Assembly: GCA_016187405.1 (NCBI GenBank)
Contig: JACPJS010000011.1
Span: forward strand, 1 to 35,860
DNA: 35,860 bases
Source: Candidatus Aenigmatarchaeota archaeon
GTDB lineage: Archaea > Aenigmatarchaeota > Aenigmatarchaeia > CG10238-14 > SCSR01
Direction of reading: 5' to 3'
Shown: positions 8,547-17,376 of the stretch, piece by piece
Position numbering within the stretch: position 1 is the first letter of the stretch
How the letters are laid out: the number at the start of each line of letters is the position of its first letter
The notes under the pieces: generated by a model
What the model saw: only the letters and a program-made list of their open reading frames with translations
Database searches by the model: none
Told to the model about the DNA's origin: nothing
Position numbers and translations under genes: made by a program

Positions 8547-9113
8547 TTAATTTTTATCCGATAACTTTAATACAGCTTCTAAAACCGCCGGAACTTCTTG
8601 TCCATCAAAATGTTCTTTATTATGTTCTATAATAATTTCTGAACCGAGTTTATTTTTGAAATCATCTTGATTATCTAAAGGAACGAATGGGTCGTTGTCC
8701 GAAAAAATTGCAATACTTTTATTAAAATGTTTACTAACCTTTTTCAAATCAATCGGTGTTTCAAGCCAGTGCATTTCAGTTTCCTTTTCATCAGGATCGT
8801 CTATGCCTGTAAGTCTTTTAAAGAATCCCGCAACAAATACAACCCCACCTACTTTTATATCATCAGGCAGTTGTTCAAGATATCTTGCAATGGTTTGGCA
8901 TCCTATACTATGTCCAATAAAATAAGTTTCTTCATCCAAGTTCCCTACTGTTTCTGCAAGTGATGTGACCCAGTTTTGAATCCGTGGTTTATCTGTTTCT
9001 GGTAATTTTGGTACTTTAACATCAAACCCCTTATTTTCAAGTTCATTCTTGAGCCAAGGGTACCATACAGCATCTGGGTTACTAGCCCACATATGAACGA
9101 TAATGGCTCTCAT
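8547..9113 (-). CDS. RBBP9/YdeN family alpha/beta hydrolase
   Basis: GHSIGCQT nucleophile elbow, W-P-L region, DPFVP, and H...FDGQ C-terminal catalytic His region. Confidence 0.85.
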   Translation of the reverse strand: MRAIIVHMWASNPDAVWYPWLKNELENKGFDVKVPKLPETDKPRIQNWVTSLAETVGNLDEETYFIGHSIGCQTIARYLEQLPDDIKVGGVVFVAGFFKRLTGIDDPDEKETEMHWLETPIDLKKVSKHFNKSIAIFSDNDPFVPLDNQDDFKNKLGSEIIIEHNKEHFDGQEVPAVLEAVLKLSDKN

Positions 9114-9166
9114 ATGATAAAATTCAATTTTATAAACTTAATAATCAAATCTTGAGAAGGTCAAAA

Positions 9167-9334
9167 ATGGATAAATTACAGTGTACGACATGCAATACAA
9201 ACGTGCTTGCTAGGAAGAATTTTGTTAGATTCAAGTGTCCGAAATGCGGTGAAGTGGAAATCATACGCTGTTCGACATGCAAGAATCTAGGGATAAAATA
9301 TACTTGTTCTGGATGCAATTTCGAAGGGCCTTAA
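9167..9334 (+). CDS. Small zinc-ribbon protein (HVO_2753-like)
   Basis: 55 aa with four CxxC knuckles (CTTC, CPKC, CSTC, CSGC); TAATG overlap with EF1-beta gene. Confidence 0.85.
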   Translation: MDKLQCTTCNTNVLARKNFVRFKCPKCGEVEIIRCSTCKNLGIKYTCSGCNFEGP

Positions 9335-9591
9335 TGTCAGAAGTAATTGTCACTTTCAAAGTCATGCCGACTGGCGTGGAAGTTGATTTATCAAAACTAG
9401 AGAATGACATACGTCAAAAAATTAGTCCTCAAAGAGTTACACAGGAACCTGTCGCGTTTGGTCTTGTTGCATTAATTGTAACCACACTTGTCGATGACGC
9501 AGAAGGCACTCTGGAAAAAGTTGAATCTGCATTACGCTCAATAGAAAATGTAAACGAAGTCGAAGTCACTGAAATGACAAGATCAATCTAA
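9334..9591 (+). CDS. ef1b: Elongation factor 1-beta
   Basis: VIVTFKVMPTGVEVDLSKLE...EEPVAFGL-type motif (QEPVAFGLVALIV) and VNEVEV end. Confidence 0.9.
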   Translation: MSEVIVTFKVMPTGVEVDLSKLENDIRQKISPQRVTQEPVAFGLVALIVTTLVDDAEGTLEKVESALRSIENVNEVEVTEMTRSI

Positions 9592-10136
9592 AGTGGCGCG
9601 CCTACGAATATCTGGTGCCCGTCTTTCTCTTTCAATTCTTCCATTATTCTTTTGATGATCATCTTCTTCGGTTCTGTCATCATGTCGATACGTGATTTCA
9701 AATCCTCGAAACTCTCGAATGATTTCTTCCTTCTTTCGCTGATTATCTGCCACATGTGTCTCTTACCGATTCCTGGCAAAAGTTCCAGTGAATGCATTCT
9801 TGTCGTCAATGATCCAGCGGTGTTGAAAAAGTTCACAAATCTCTTCTCATCGTTTGAAACAATGCTATTCACAACTTCCTCCAACATATCCTTCGCGTAA
9901 CTGGTCAATTCAGAATATCTTATCTTCGTTCTGATGTACTTTACCTCTTCTCTCTTGCTATCCCCGACATAAATCCTGTCCCTGGTCTTTACTGTAGACC
10001 CTTCCTTTATCACAACTTCAAGCAAACTGAAAAATTTGTCTCCCAATCCCTGTGCCAATGGTTCTGCTCTTCTATCCGAAGACTTTCCTGATGAAAGAAA
10101 ATCCAATACTATTATATATTCGTCTTTTGTTGACAT
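9588..10136 (-). CDS. DUF655 family protein (HhH-containing)
   Basis: EYIIVLDFLSSG..., LLPGIGKRHMWQII HhH motif; located next to rpoF and L21e as in other archaea. Confidence 0.85.
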   Translation of the reverse strand: MSTKDEYIIVLDFLSSGKSSDRRAEPLAQGLGDKFFSLLEVVIKEGSTVKTRDRIYVGDSKREEVKYIRTKIRYSELTSYAKDMLEEVVNSIVSNDEKRFVNFFNTAGSLTTRMHSLELLPGIGKRHMWQIISERRKKSFESFEDLKSRIDMMTEPKKMIIKRIMEELKEKDGHQIFVGAPL

Positions 10137-10147
10137 TTGATCACCGG

Positions 10148-10474
10148 TTAGAAGTGTTTCTTAACAGTCTTTATTATCTGGTCAATCTCTTCGTCTGTAA
10201 GTGAAGAATATTCCTTGCCTAGAACGGCTCTCAAATCGTCCTTGTCTTCTGGGAGAAAATTAACAATATTCATCACATGTCTGTCTCGTAGCTTCTCAAT
10301 CTTCCTCAAATCCTCTGTCAATGTCGTTGCCTTTGCCAAATCAATCTTTACAAATCTCTTCAGAACATCCAAGCTATTCTTTTGCTCGAATTTCAACTCT
10401 CCCTTCTTTTCCTTCTCTTCTAGTATCTCTTTTGCCTTGGCATTTGAGATTAATTCTTCGATCATTACTTCCAT
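10148..10474 (-). CDS. rpoF: RNA polymerase subunit Rpb4 (RpoF)
   Basis: Size, position between L21e and DUF655, and the motif pattern LPEDKDDLRAVLGKEYSSLTDEEIDQII. Confidence 0.85.
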   Translation of the reverse strand: MEVMIEELISNAKAKEILEEKEKKGELKFEQKNSLDVLKRFVKIDLAKATTLTEDLRKIEKLRDRHVMNIVNFLPEDKDDLRAVLGKEYSSLTDEEIDQIIKTVKKHF

Positions 10475-10527
10475 AAAATCCTTACAAATAGTTAATCATA
10501 GGTCTATTTAAAATATTCAGAAAGGTC

Positions 10528-10812
10528 CTAATTTGACTTTATGTGTTCTGGTCTGGCGATTATTTTTTTGGTGCTATTGCCCACTTTAACCGCTATAATG
10601 TAGCTATTGCCTCTCTTGCCGATAATGTCACCAGTCAGTCCCTTGAACTTTGAATATGGCATTCCTTTTTGGCTCGAAGGTTCTTGATCTATAGCCACTT
10701 TCTGACCTATCTCAAAAGATTTCAAGAATTTAGTTATTGTTGGTCTATAGCCCGGCTTTTGTGTGAGCTTCTTTCTACTCTTTACTTTTGAACCATGAGA
10801 TTTTCTTACCAT
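10528..10812 (-). CDS. rpl21e: 50S ribosomal protein L21e
   Basis: MVRKSHGSKVKSRKKLTQKPGYRPTITKFLKSFEIGQKVAIDQEPS...G.TGDIIGKRGNSYII. Confidence 0.95.
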   Translation of the reverse strand: MVRKSHGSKVKSRKKLTQKPGYRPTITKFLKSFEIGQKVAIDQEPSSQKGMPYSKFKGLTGDIIGKRGNSYIIAVKVGNSTKKIIARPEHIKSN

Positions 10813-10816
10813 TTTA

Positions 10817-12085
10817 TCACGAATGTATTTTTAATACATCTAACTGTAAGCTTTTAACTTTATTCTTTATCATGTCGCTTATGTTAGGCTGTGTCTTTCC
10901 ACCATCACCGTTAATCAGCTCTTTGATGTACAGTCCTGCCTCGGATCTTATCGTAAACTTGACACGCCTCTTCCCAGATACAACATACGATATTCCCTTC
11001 ACTAACCTCTTCCTTGTCAGTTTCGCGCGTCTGTGCTCGACTCTTGTAGGGGTCTTTTGCAATATAGGTATTTTTACCAATCCTTTGACAAGTTTCAAAA
11101 GTTTCTTGTCAACATCTTTCTCAAACTCTATATCTATAAAATAAGTCTTCTCATATCTATCACTCTTCAATTTTATTATCAATGGTCTTCCGTCACCGAC
11201 AAGTTTCAATCCTTTGACCTTTACCTTTTTGGATTTGTTAATTTCCTTTTCCAGTTTTTTCAAATCAAGTTTCCTTTTTTCAGGTTTGATTAACTCTACA
11301 ACGAAAGGCCTGAATCCAAGATTCCTTGCATCTATATCTTCCCTACCCGCTGCATGCAAAGCACTTTCCTTACTCCCGGCAGCTTTCAACAATGGTTTGT
11401 CAATAATCTCCTGTACGGAAGTCTTGTATAATTTCCCTTCACCACCACATACAGTACATCCCTTCCCATTACAATTCCTACAAGTCCACTTGGTTTGTGG
11501 TATTCCTCTAGCCAGTTTTTGATATCCACCTGAAATGTATACGCTTCTCAATTGCAATCTTGTAGTATCAGTGTTATTGTCAACGACTATTGTGACATCT
11601 GGTATCTTCAAGTCAAAATGTTTTCCTGTTATTTTCTCTATAGCTTTTCCCAATTCCCTGTTCATTTCCGATTTAATTGTTTCTGAAAACTCTATTCCCA
11701 ACCTTTCCTGTAATTTCTCTTCATCGTTCAACATCTCGTGAGACGGTACAGATCCAACAAGAAAGGTATTGAATTCTATTTTGTCGAGCTTTTTTGAAAT
11801 CGATTTTGACAATTCGTTTATTTTCTCGCTAAAAAAATTTTTACACAATTTACATTTTTGTTGTTTCGATTCGAGTTTTATATTCCTAAATTTCATCCCA
11901 TGAAAGTTTGATGGGTCTAAATCCAATTTTTCACCAGAATCCAAAAGTAGAGCAGCATAAGTTCTCAATACGTTCCCTCTCTGCTTGTTGTCGAAACCAG
12001 AAAGCAAGTTACCCACAGTTCTTCCAGCACAATTGTCGCACATTGGTTCTTTGAAAACTTCCCTGACCAATTCTTCCATCTTCAT
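10817..12085 (-). CDS. pus10: tRNA pseudouridine(54/55) synthase Pus10
   Basis: CDNCAGR, CRNCNGKGCTVCGGEG, AAGREDIDARNLG (catalytic Asp), RRAKLTRKR, SEAGLYIKELINGDGGKTQPNI. Confidence 0.95.
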   Translation of the reverse strand: MKMEELVREVFKEPMCDNCAGRTVGNLLSGFDNKQRGNVLRTYAALLLDSGEKLDLDPSNFHGMKFRNIKLESKQQKCKLCKNFFSEKINELSKSISKKLDKIEFNTFLVGSVPSHEMLNDEEKLQERLGIEFSETIKSEMNRELGKAIEKITGKHFDLKIPDVTIVVDNNTDTTRLQLRSVYISGGYQKLARGIPQTKWTCRNCNGKGCTVCGGEGKLYKTSVQEIIDKPLLKAAGSKESALHAAGREDIDARNLGFRPFVVELIKPEKRKLDLKKLEKEINKSKKVKVKGLKLVGDGRPLIIKLKSDRYEKTYFIDIEFEKDVDKKLLKLVKGLVKIPILQKTPTRVEHRRAKLTRKRLVKGISYVVSGKRRVKFTIRSEAGLYIKELINGDGGKTQPNISDMIKNKVKSLQLDVLKIHS

Positions 12086-13410
12086 ATTTTCATCCCGAAC
12101 TGTTGTGCCAATTTCTTGAACTCTCCTCTTTGCAACCCTTTCATTCCACCAAGTTGTTTCATCATCTTCTTTGTTTGATTATATTGGTTTAATAGTTCAC
12201 GTACCTCGTTTTCAGTTCTACCAGAACCTTTGGAGATTCTTTTTATCCTGTCCTGTGTTATCGAATCTGGATTTTCCCTTTCATTCTTTGTCATGGAACG
12301 AATAATTATTTTGTATGCTTTCATTTTCTCTTCCTGTTTCTTCAACAAGTCTTCTGGTATCTTAGCCATTCCCATTCCAGGTATCATTCCAACCACCTGC
12401 TGCAACGGTCCCATCTTATCCAAACTTTCAATCTGTTCAATGAAATCTTGCAGTGTAAACTTACCTTCAACAATTCTTTCTACGGATTCTTTTTTAATAT
12501 CAGATTCTTTGAGTTTTTCCAATAATGTCTCCATATCACCCAGTCCCAACAAGCGTGAGACGAATCTTTCTGGGTTGTACAATTCAAAATTCTCTAGCTT
12601 TTCCCCAGTACCAATGAATTTTACTTTAGCTCCAGTCACCGATGCTGCAGCAATTGCACCACCTGCTTTAGCAGTACCGTCCATTTTAGTAATGATAACT
12701 CCATTCACACCGACAAGTTTGTGGAACTCTTCTGCCTGTGTCTTTGCAATCTTTCCAAGATCTGCTGGTATGACCAAAAGGACCTCATCAGGATTTATTA
12801 TTTCAGATAATTTTTTCAATTCATCAGCAAGTTCTTTGTCAAGAGCATTTCTACCCGCGGTATCGAAAATTATCACATCATAGTCCTTGTATTTTTCCAA
12901 TGCGGTCTTTGCAACTGAATAAGGCTCAGTCGCTTTCAGGTCAACATAAACTGATACACCGATTTGTTTTCCAATCTGTTGCAACTGTTGCGGTGCAGCC
13001 GGCCTGTGATAATCCAATCCGACTAGTGCAGGTTTCAATCCCTGTTTCAGAAAATATCTTCCAAGCTTTCCTATTGTAGTAGTCTTACCAGAACCAAACA
13101 GACCAACACTCATTATTCTTTTCTTTCCAGACATGTCGTGTGATTTTTCACCCAAAAGTTTCACAAGTTCGTCATAAATGACTTTCAACACATGTTCTTT
13201 CAAAGTAAGACCAGATGGGATTTTTTCATCAAAACATTTTCTTTTAATGTCATTGATCAGCTTGTCTGTCAATTGTATGTCAACATCAGACTCCAAAAGA
13301 ATTTTCTTAAGATCAACCAAGGTTTCTTCAATGGCTTTCTTGTCCAAAGCAGTACCAGTAGAAATCTTCCTAATTAAATTTCCCAAACCTTTTGATAAAT
13401 TATCAAACAT
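12082..13410 (-). CDS. srp54: Signal recognition particle 54 kDa protein
   Basis: GLFGSGKTTTIGKL, DTAGRNALD, TKMDGTAKAGGA, C-terminal M domain MKQLGGMKGL. Confidence 0.97.
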   Translation of the reverse strand: MFDNLSKGLGNLIRKISTGTALDKKAIEETLVDLKKILLESDVDIQLTDKLINDIKRKCFDEKIPSGLTLKEHVLKVIYDELVKLLGEKSHDMSGKKRIMSVGLFGSGKTTTIGKLGRYFLKQGLKPALVGLDYHRPAAPQQLQQIGKQIGVSVYVDLKATEPYSVAKTALEKYKDYDVIIFDTAGRNALDKELADELKKLSEIINPDEVLLVIPADLGKIAKTQAEEFHKLVGVNGVIITKMDGTAKAGGAIAAASVTGAKVKFIGTGEKLENFELYNPERFVSRLLGLGDMETLLEKLKESDIKKESVERIVEGKFTLQDFIEQIESLDKMGPLQQVVGMIPGMGMAKIPEDLLKKQEEKMKAYKIIIRSMTKNERENPDSITQDRIKRISKGSGRTENEVRELLNQYNQTKKMMKQLGGMKGLQRGEFKKLAQQFGMKI

Positions 13411-14739
13411 CTACACACCGACTAAATTATCAACAAATTCCTTTGCATTAAAACTTATCATTTTATCATATTCCTGTCCGTTGCACAGGAACAATATAGG
13501 TTTCTTTATCTCATGTGTAACTGAAAGAATTGACCCGCCTTTCTCATTCACATCAACTTTAGTGAAAATGACAGCATCAACACCGATTTCATTGAATACT
13601 CTTGCTTGGAGTAGTGCGTCGTTTCCAGTCATTGAATCAATAACCAATACCTTCAAGTCAGGTTTGTTCACACGTATTATTTTTTTCATCTCATCCAGCA
13701 AATCCTTGTTTGTGTGGATTCTTCCCGCACTGTCTGCAAGGACAAAATGTTTGCCTTTGGCTTTTGCATGTTCTATTGCGTCATAAACAACAGCAGCAGG
13801 ATCAGCACCATAATCATGCTTTATCACATCTATACCAATCCTGTTTCCGTGCTCTTCCAACTGTTCGAGACTTGCAGCTCTGAATGTATCTGCGGCCGCG
13901 AATACACATGAATAATTTTTATCCTTTAGCCAACTGCCAACTTTTGCAAGTGTTGTAGTCTTTCCCGCGCCATTGAATCCAATGAACAGTATTGTATATG
14001 GTTTCTTTGATTTCACAGTCTCTTCCAAATCTACATATGGAACATTCAACACGTCCATCAAGCTCCTTTTCATAACGTCTATAACGAATTTCCTAACTTC
14101 GCTTCTCTTCACTTCAGAATTCAATAGACTATCCTTCAAATCATTCTTGACTTTAATAGCAACTTCATACGCAACATCAGATTCTATCAATCCATTCTCC
14201 AATTCATTCAACAGTGGGGCGATATCTTCTTCAGTCAACTTCTTTTCAGTGATTCTCTTGATTACTTTTTTGAAAAGCGAAATCTTTTCTTGTTTTGGAA
14301 CTTGTTTTATTTCTTCTTCCAATTTCTTGATTTCTTCCTTTGCAAAAGTTTCGATTACCGGAGGTTTTGTTTTAGGTATGATTTCTATCTTTTCTTCTGT
14401 GAATATTTTTTCAATTTCCTTTTCTACGGTCTCGATTTTTTGCACTTCAGTTTTTTCTACACTAGATTCAGGCAGTATTTCAATTTTCTCTTCTACAAAA
14501 ATTTCCTCAATTGGTTTTTCAACATTGATTTCTTCAATTTTTGGTTCTTCGATTTTAGTTTCCTGTTCAACGAATTCTTCTACACCGATCTTTTCGATCT
14601 CTTCAATGACTTTTTCTGGTTCCTTTTCAATTTTCTCTTCAATCTTTTCTATCTGCTCTTCAAACCTTTCCTCATCCTCTTTTTTTTTCGAAATATTTTC
14701 GATTACATTAGAGATTTTTTTCTTTAGGAATCCAAACAT
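13411..14739 (-). CDS. ftsY: SRP receptor FtsY with long acidic/charged N-terminal domain
   Basis: GFNGAGKTTTLAKV, AADTFRAASLEQL, DSAGRIHTNKDLL, TKVDVNEKGGS. Confidence 0.97.
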   Translation of the reverse strand: MFGFLKKKISNVIENISKKKEDEERFEEQIEKIEEKIEKEPEKVIEEIEKIGVEEFVEQETKIEEPKIEEINVEKPIEEIFVEEKIEILPESSVEKTEVQKIETVEKEIEKIFTEEKIEIIPKTKPPVIETFAKEEIKKLEEEIKQVPKQEKISLFKKVIKRITEKKLTEEDIAPLLNELENGLIESDVAYEVAIKVKNDLKDSLLNSEVKRSEVRKFVIDVMKRSLMDVLNVPYVDLEETVKSKKPYTILFIGFNGAGKTTTLAKVGSWLKDKNYSCVFAAADTFRAASLEQLEEHGNRIGIDVIKHDYGADPAAVVYDAIEHAKAKGKHFVLADSAGRIHTNKDLLDEMKKIIRVNKPDLKVLVIDSMTGNDALLQARVFNEIGVDAVIFTKVDVNEKGGSILSVTHEIKKPILFLCNGQEYDKMISFNAKEFVDNLVGV

Positions 14740-14743
14740 CTAA

Positions 14744-15160
14744 TCAACCTTTGTTTCCTTTTTTCATCAATTCGTTCAATTCAGGAGCCATCTTGTTTAA
14801 CATTTCTGTAATTTGTTCGATATTATTTTGAGTTTCTTTCGACAATCTTTCGAGTTCTTCTCTTCTTTTAGTTAGAATTTGTTTTCCTTCTTCCAGAGAT
14901 TTTTCAACAACTATTCCCGCGCCGATTTCGATTAACAATTTGTTGTTACCATCCAACTTGCCATTCGCATAAACTTCACTTCCCATCTTGAAAAGTATAT
15001 TGTCACTGTTTTTTTCAATGTTTTCCAATGCAGAAATCGTAGATACAACTTCCATAAACTTTTCACTGACCAATTCTCTTTCTCTTGCAGCCGATTCCAG
15101 TCTGCTCTCTAGCATTCTGTACATCAGCATTTTTTCCTGTGCTTCTTCTTCGTTTTCCAT
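14744..15160 (-). CDS. pfdA: Prefoldin subunit alpha
   Basis: Coiled coil - central beta (LFKMGSEVYANGKLDGNNKLLIEIGAGIVVEKSLEE) - coiled coil; adjacent to ftsY. Confidence 0.88.
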   Translation of the reverse strand: MENEEEAQEKMLMYRMLESRLESAARERELVSEKFMEVVSTISALENIEKNSDNILFKMGSEVYANGKLDGNNKLLIEIGAGIVVEKSLEEGKQILTKRREELERLSKETQNNIEQITEMLNKMAPELNELMKKGNKG

Positions 15161-15173
15161 AATATCGTTTTGA

Positions 15174-15291
15174 TGCGGGGAGAGAGATTTGAACTCCCGT
15201 ACCCACTAAGGGACCGCGTATCTTATTTCATCTTTTTTCAAAGCTCAATAACTTGAGCGCGGCGCAATTGACCAGACTATGCGACCCCCGC
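15174..15291 (-). tRNA. tRNA-Leu (anticodon CAA) with 32-nt intron at 37/38 (intron 15220..15251)
   Basis: GCGGGGG/TCCCCGC acceptor, type II variable arm TCCCTTAGTGGGTAC, CCGCG/CGCGG anticodon stem interrupted by TTATTGAGCTTTGAAAAAAGATGAAATAAGAT. Confidence 0.88.
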
Positions 15292-15338
15292 GTAGTAGAT
15301 AATATCTAAATTAAGTATAAAAACCTTGTATAAAATAG

Positions 15339-15794
15339 ATGAAGAAAGTACCAGTGCCATTCATAATTACACTTCTTGTCATACCTGTGATGCTGGCTAT
15401 ATTATTCATATTGAAATTGGTTCCTACAGAAACGACATATAAGACTGTCAGGATAGGAAATACCACTATAAGGGCAGAAGTTGCAGACACATTACAAAAA
15501 CAAACTGAAGGCTTGATTGGCAGAAATTCATTGTCATCCAATAATGGGATGCTATTCATTTTCAACACAGAAAATTATCCAGGAATCTGGATGTTCAACA
15601 TGAGTTTTCCCATCGATATAATTTGGATCAACAAGGACATGAAAATAACAGATATTGTTCAAGATGCTAAACCATGCATGTTGAATTGTACGACATATCT
15701 CCCATCAGAAAAATCTCTTTATGTTCTTGAAGTGAATTCTGGATTTACAACAAAGAATAAAATCAAAGTAGGAAATACAGTTTCGATATCTTAA
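15339..15794 (+). CDS. DUF192 family secreted/membrane protein
   Basis: RAEVADTLQKQTEGLIGRNSL, GMLFIFNTENYPGIWMFNMSFPIDIIWI. Confidence 0.9.
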   Translation: MKKVPVPFIITLLVIPVMLAILFILKLVPTETTYKTVRIGNTTIRAEVADTLQKQTEGLIGRNSLSSNNGMLFIFNTENYPGIWMFNMSFPIDIIWINKDMKITDIVQDAKPCMLNCTTYLPSEKSLYVLEVNSGFTTKNKIKVGNTVSIS

Positions 15795-16273
15795 ACCATC
15801 TTTCCGAGTTCGGATCTCAACTGTTCAATCTGTCCTCTCAATTCGGAAACAGTCGCATCGATGCTTCTAATATCCTGCTGTTCCGCTGAAGTATCTGATG
15901 GTGAATGGAACCCTGCAGGTCTCAACAATTCGTTATCAAGATTTATCAATTTTTCATCCATTCTCCTGACAATATCACTCACAATAGAATATGTCTGGTC
16001 TCGCGCTTTTTCTATCTGATCCAACGTGTCAAGAGAGTTCTTTACAACAATCAAAGATGTTTTCAACGATCCAATCGTGCTCAATATCTGTCGATATCTT
16101 TCAATCTTTACAAACAAGGGAGCAACTGTTGGTTTTTCATCTCTCATCATTTTAGGTTGTTCTACAGGCTTTGGTGGTTCTGGCAGCATTGGTATTTGGT
16201 CCAATGACGATAAAGACGGCAAATCTTTTGGCATGCTTCTAGAATCGTCTTTTTTTCTGTTGAAAAACTGCAT
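15791..16273 (-). CDS. Hypothetical coiled-coil protein
   Basis: 160-aa ORF, proline-rich N-terminus then heptad-rich helices; good spacing between convergent genes. Confidence 0.6.
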   Translation of the reverse strand: MQFFNRKKDDSRSMPKDLPSLSSLDQIPMLPEPPKPVEQPKMMRDEKPTVAPLFVKIERYRQILSTIGSLKTSLIVVKNSLDTLDQIEKARDQTYSIVSDIVRRMDEKLINLDNELLRPAGFHSPSDTSAEQQDIRSIDATVSELRGQIEQLRSELGKMV

Positions 16274-16320
16274 CGTATCTTATTCTATTTCGCTTGGCTA
16301 CAATATTAAGGTTTTGGTTG

Positions 16321-16393
16321 TGCACCGGCCGGGATTTGAACCCGGCACTTGAACTTGGCAAGCTCACGTCTTACCAGGCTAGACTACCGGTGC
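16321..16393 (-). tRNA. tRNA-Gly (anticodon GCC)
   Basis: GCACCGG TA GTCTAGCCTGGTAAGAC G TGAGC TTGCCAA GTTCA AGTG CCGGG TTCAAAT CCCGG CCGGTGC A. Confidence 0.93.
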
Positions 16394-16397
16394 ATTA

Positions 16398-16898
16398 TTA
16401 TCCTAATTTTATTATCTCAGCATTATTATTTTCAGTATCATATATTGCTATGCTCATTCCCTTGGTTTTATCGTTAGTTTCATCGACTAAGGTGCCTGGA
16501 TTCAACCATAAAGTCTTACCTTCTATTTTCAAGTGAGCTATATGATTGTGCCCTGAAAATACAGCATCGTATTTTCCTGACCTGACTAAATCCTCAGCCA
16601 TCCCGGATATATGACCATGAGTTGCTACAAGCTTTCTTCCACCAATCTCAAGTTCCATTTTATCGTCGTAATATTCAATAAAATCGTTTCTCTCCCGATG
16701 TCGGACTTTATCACCGTCGTTATTTCCGAAAACTCCTTTTATAGGGCACATTAATGTAGAAAATCTAGCTGCTGTAAATGGTGCAACCCAATCTCCACAA
16801 TGGATTACTAGTTCAACTTTTCGCTCATTAAAAATGTCAATTGCTTCAAGAATTTTGATTCTCTGATCATGTGTATCTGAAATGATGCCAATTTTCAT
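16398..16898 (-). CDS. YfcE/MJ0936-type metallophosphoesterase
   Basis: GIISDTHDQ, HCGDWV, FGNNDGD, ATHGHISG, SGHNHI motifs. Confidence 0.92.
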   Translation of the reverse strand: MKIGIISDTHDQRIKILEAIDIFNERKVELVIHCGDWVAPFTAARFSTLMCPIKGVFGNNDGDKVRHRERNDFIEYYDDKMELEIGGRKLVATHGHISGMAEDLVRSGKYDAVFSGHNHIAHLKIEGKTLWLNPGTLVDETNDKTKGMSIAIYDTENNNAEIIKLG

Positions 16899-16902
16899 GT
16901 TA

Positions 16903-17193
16903 TCAACCTAAGATGTTTCCAAAACCTTCTATAGCCTTGTTTTCCTCTTCCTTTATTTTATTTATCAGAGTTGATTTTTCTTCATCACTGACTTTTTCAG
17001 TTAGTTCTTCCACAAGTTTTTCTGCGCGTTCACACTGATCTTCGGTTCCTGAAAAATAACAATAATACCCGTCCTTTCCTATGAACGTACCTTCTTTGAA
17101 TGTCATGCTCGCCCTGCCTACAACATCGTCACTGGATAAAATGTCTTTCGCCTTGGCGTAATTTTCTGATTTAAAGTGGAAAACGACTTCCAT
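16903..17193 (-). CDS. Hypothetical protein (96 aa)
   Basis: Compact ORF starting upstream of the phosphoesterase with 4-nt spacing; no family recognised. Confidence 0.6.
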   Translation of the reverse strand: MEVVFHFKSENYAKAKDILSSDDVVGRASMTFKEGTFIGKDGYYCYFSGTEDQCERAEKLVEELTEKVSDEEKSTLINKIKEEENKAIEGFGNILG

Positions 17194-17235
17194 TAAACAT
17201 TCACCGAATTCAATGTTTATATTTCTGATTTTGAA

Positions 17236-17321
17236 AGCCCCAGATGAGATTTGAACTCACGACCCACTGCTTACGAAGCAGTTGCTTTCGGTTAATTATC
17301 TACCGACTGAGCTACTGGGGC
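17236..17321 (-). tRNA. tRNA-Thr (anticodon CGU) with 13-nt D-arm intron between positions 22 and 23 (intron 17287..17299)
   Basis: GCCCCAG/CTGGGGC acceptor, U73, ACTGC TTCGTAA GCAGT anticodon arm. The D-stem GCTC/GAGC is restored only by removing ATAATTAACCGAA; CGGT/ACCG helix and AG^A / AA^A bulges fit BHB. Confidence 0.88.
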
Positions 17322-17376
17322 ACAGTTGTTTATTACGTTTGAATACTAATAATATATCTTGTTTCAAGGGGGTTAA

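Noticed and set aside
12230-12883. 217-aa plus-strand ORF opposite srp54
   Set aside because: Antisense shadow of a conserved gene.
13973-14743. 256-aa plus-strand ORF, Ser/Phe/Ile-rich, antisense to ftsY
   Set aside because: Complement of the Glu/Lys/Ile-rich FtsY N-terminal domain; low-complexity artefact.
16903-17193. KEOPS subunit Pcc1 for the 96-aa protein
   Set aside because: Size and beta-rich start are suggestive, but no convincing Pcc1 motif; left as hypothetical.
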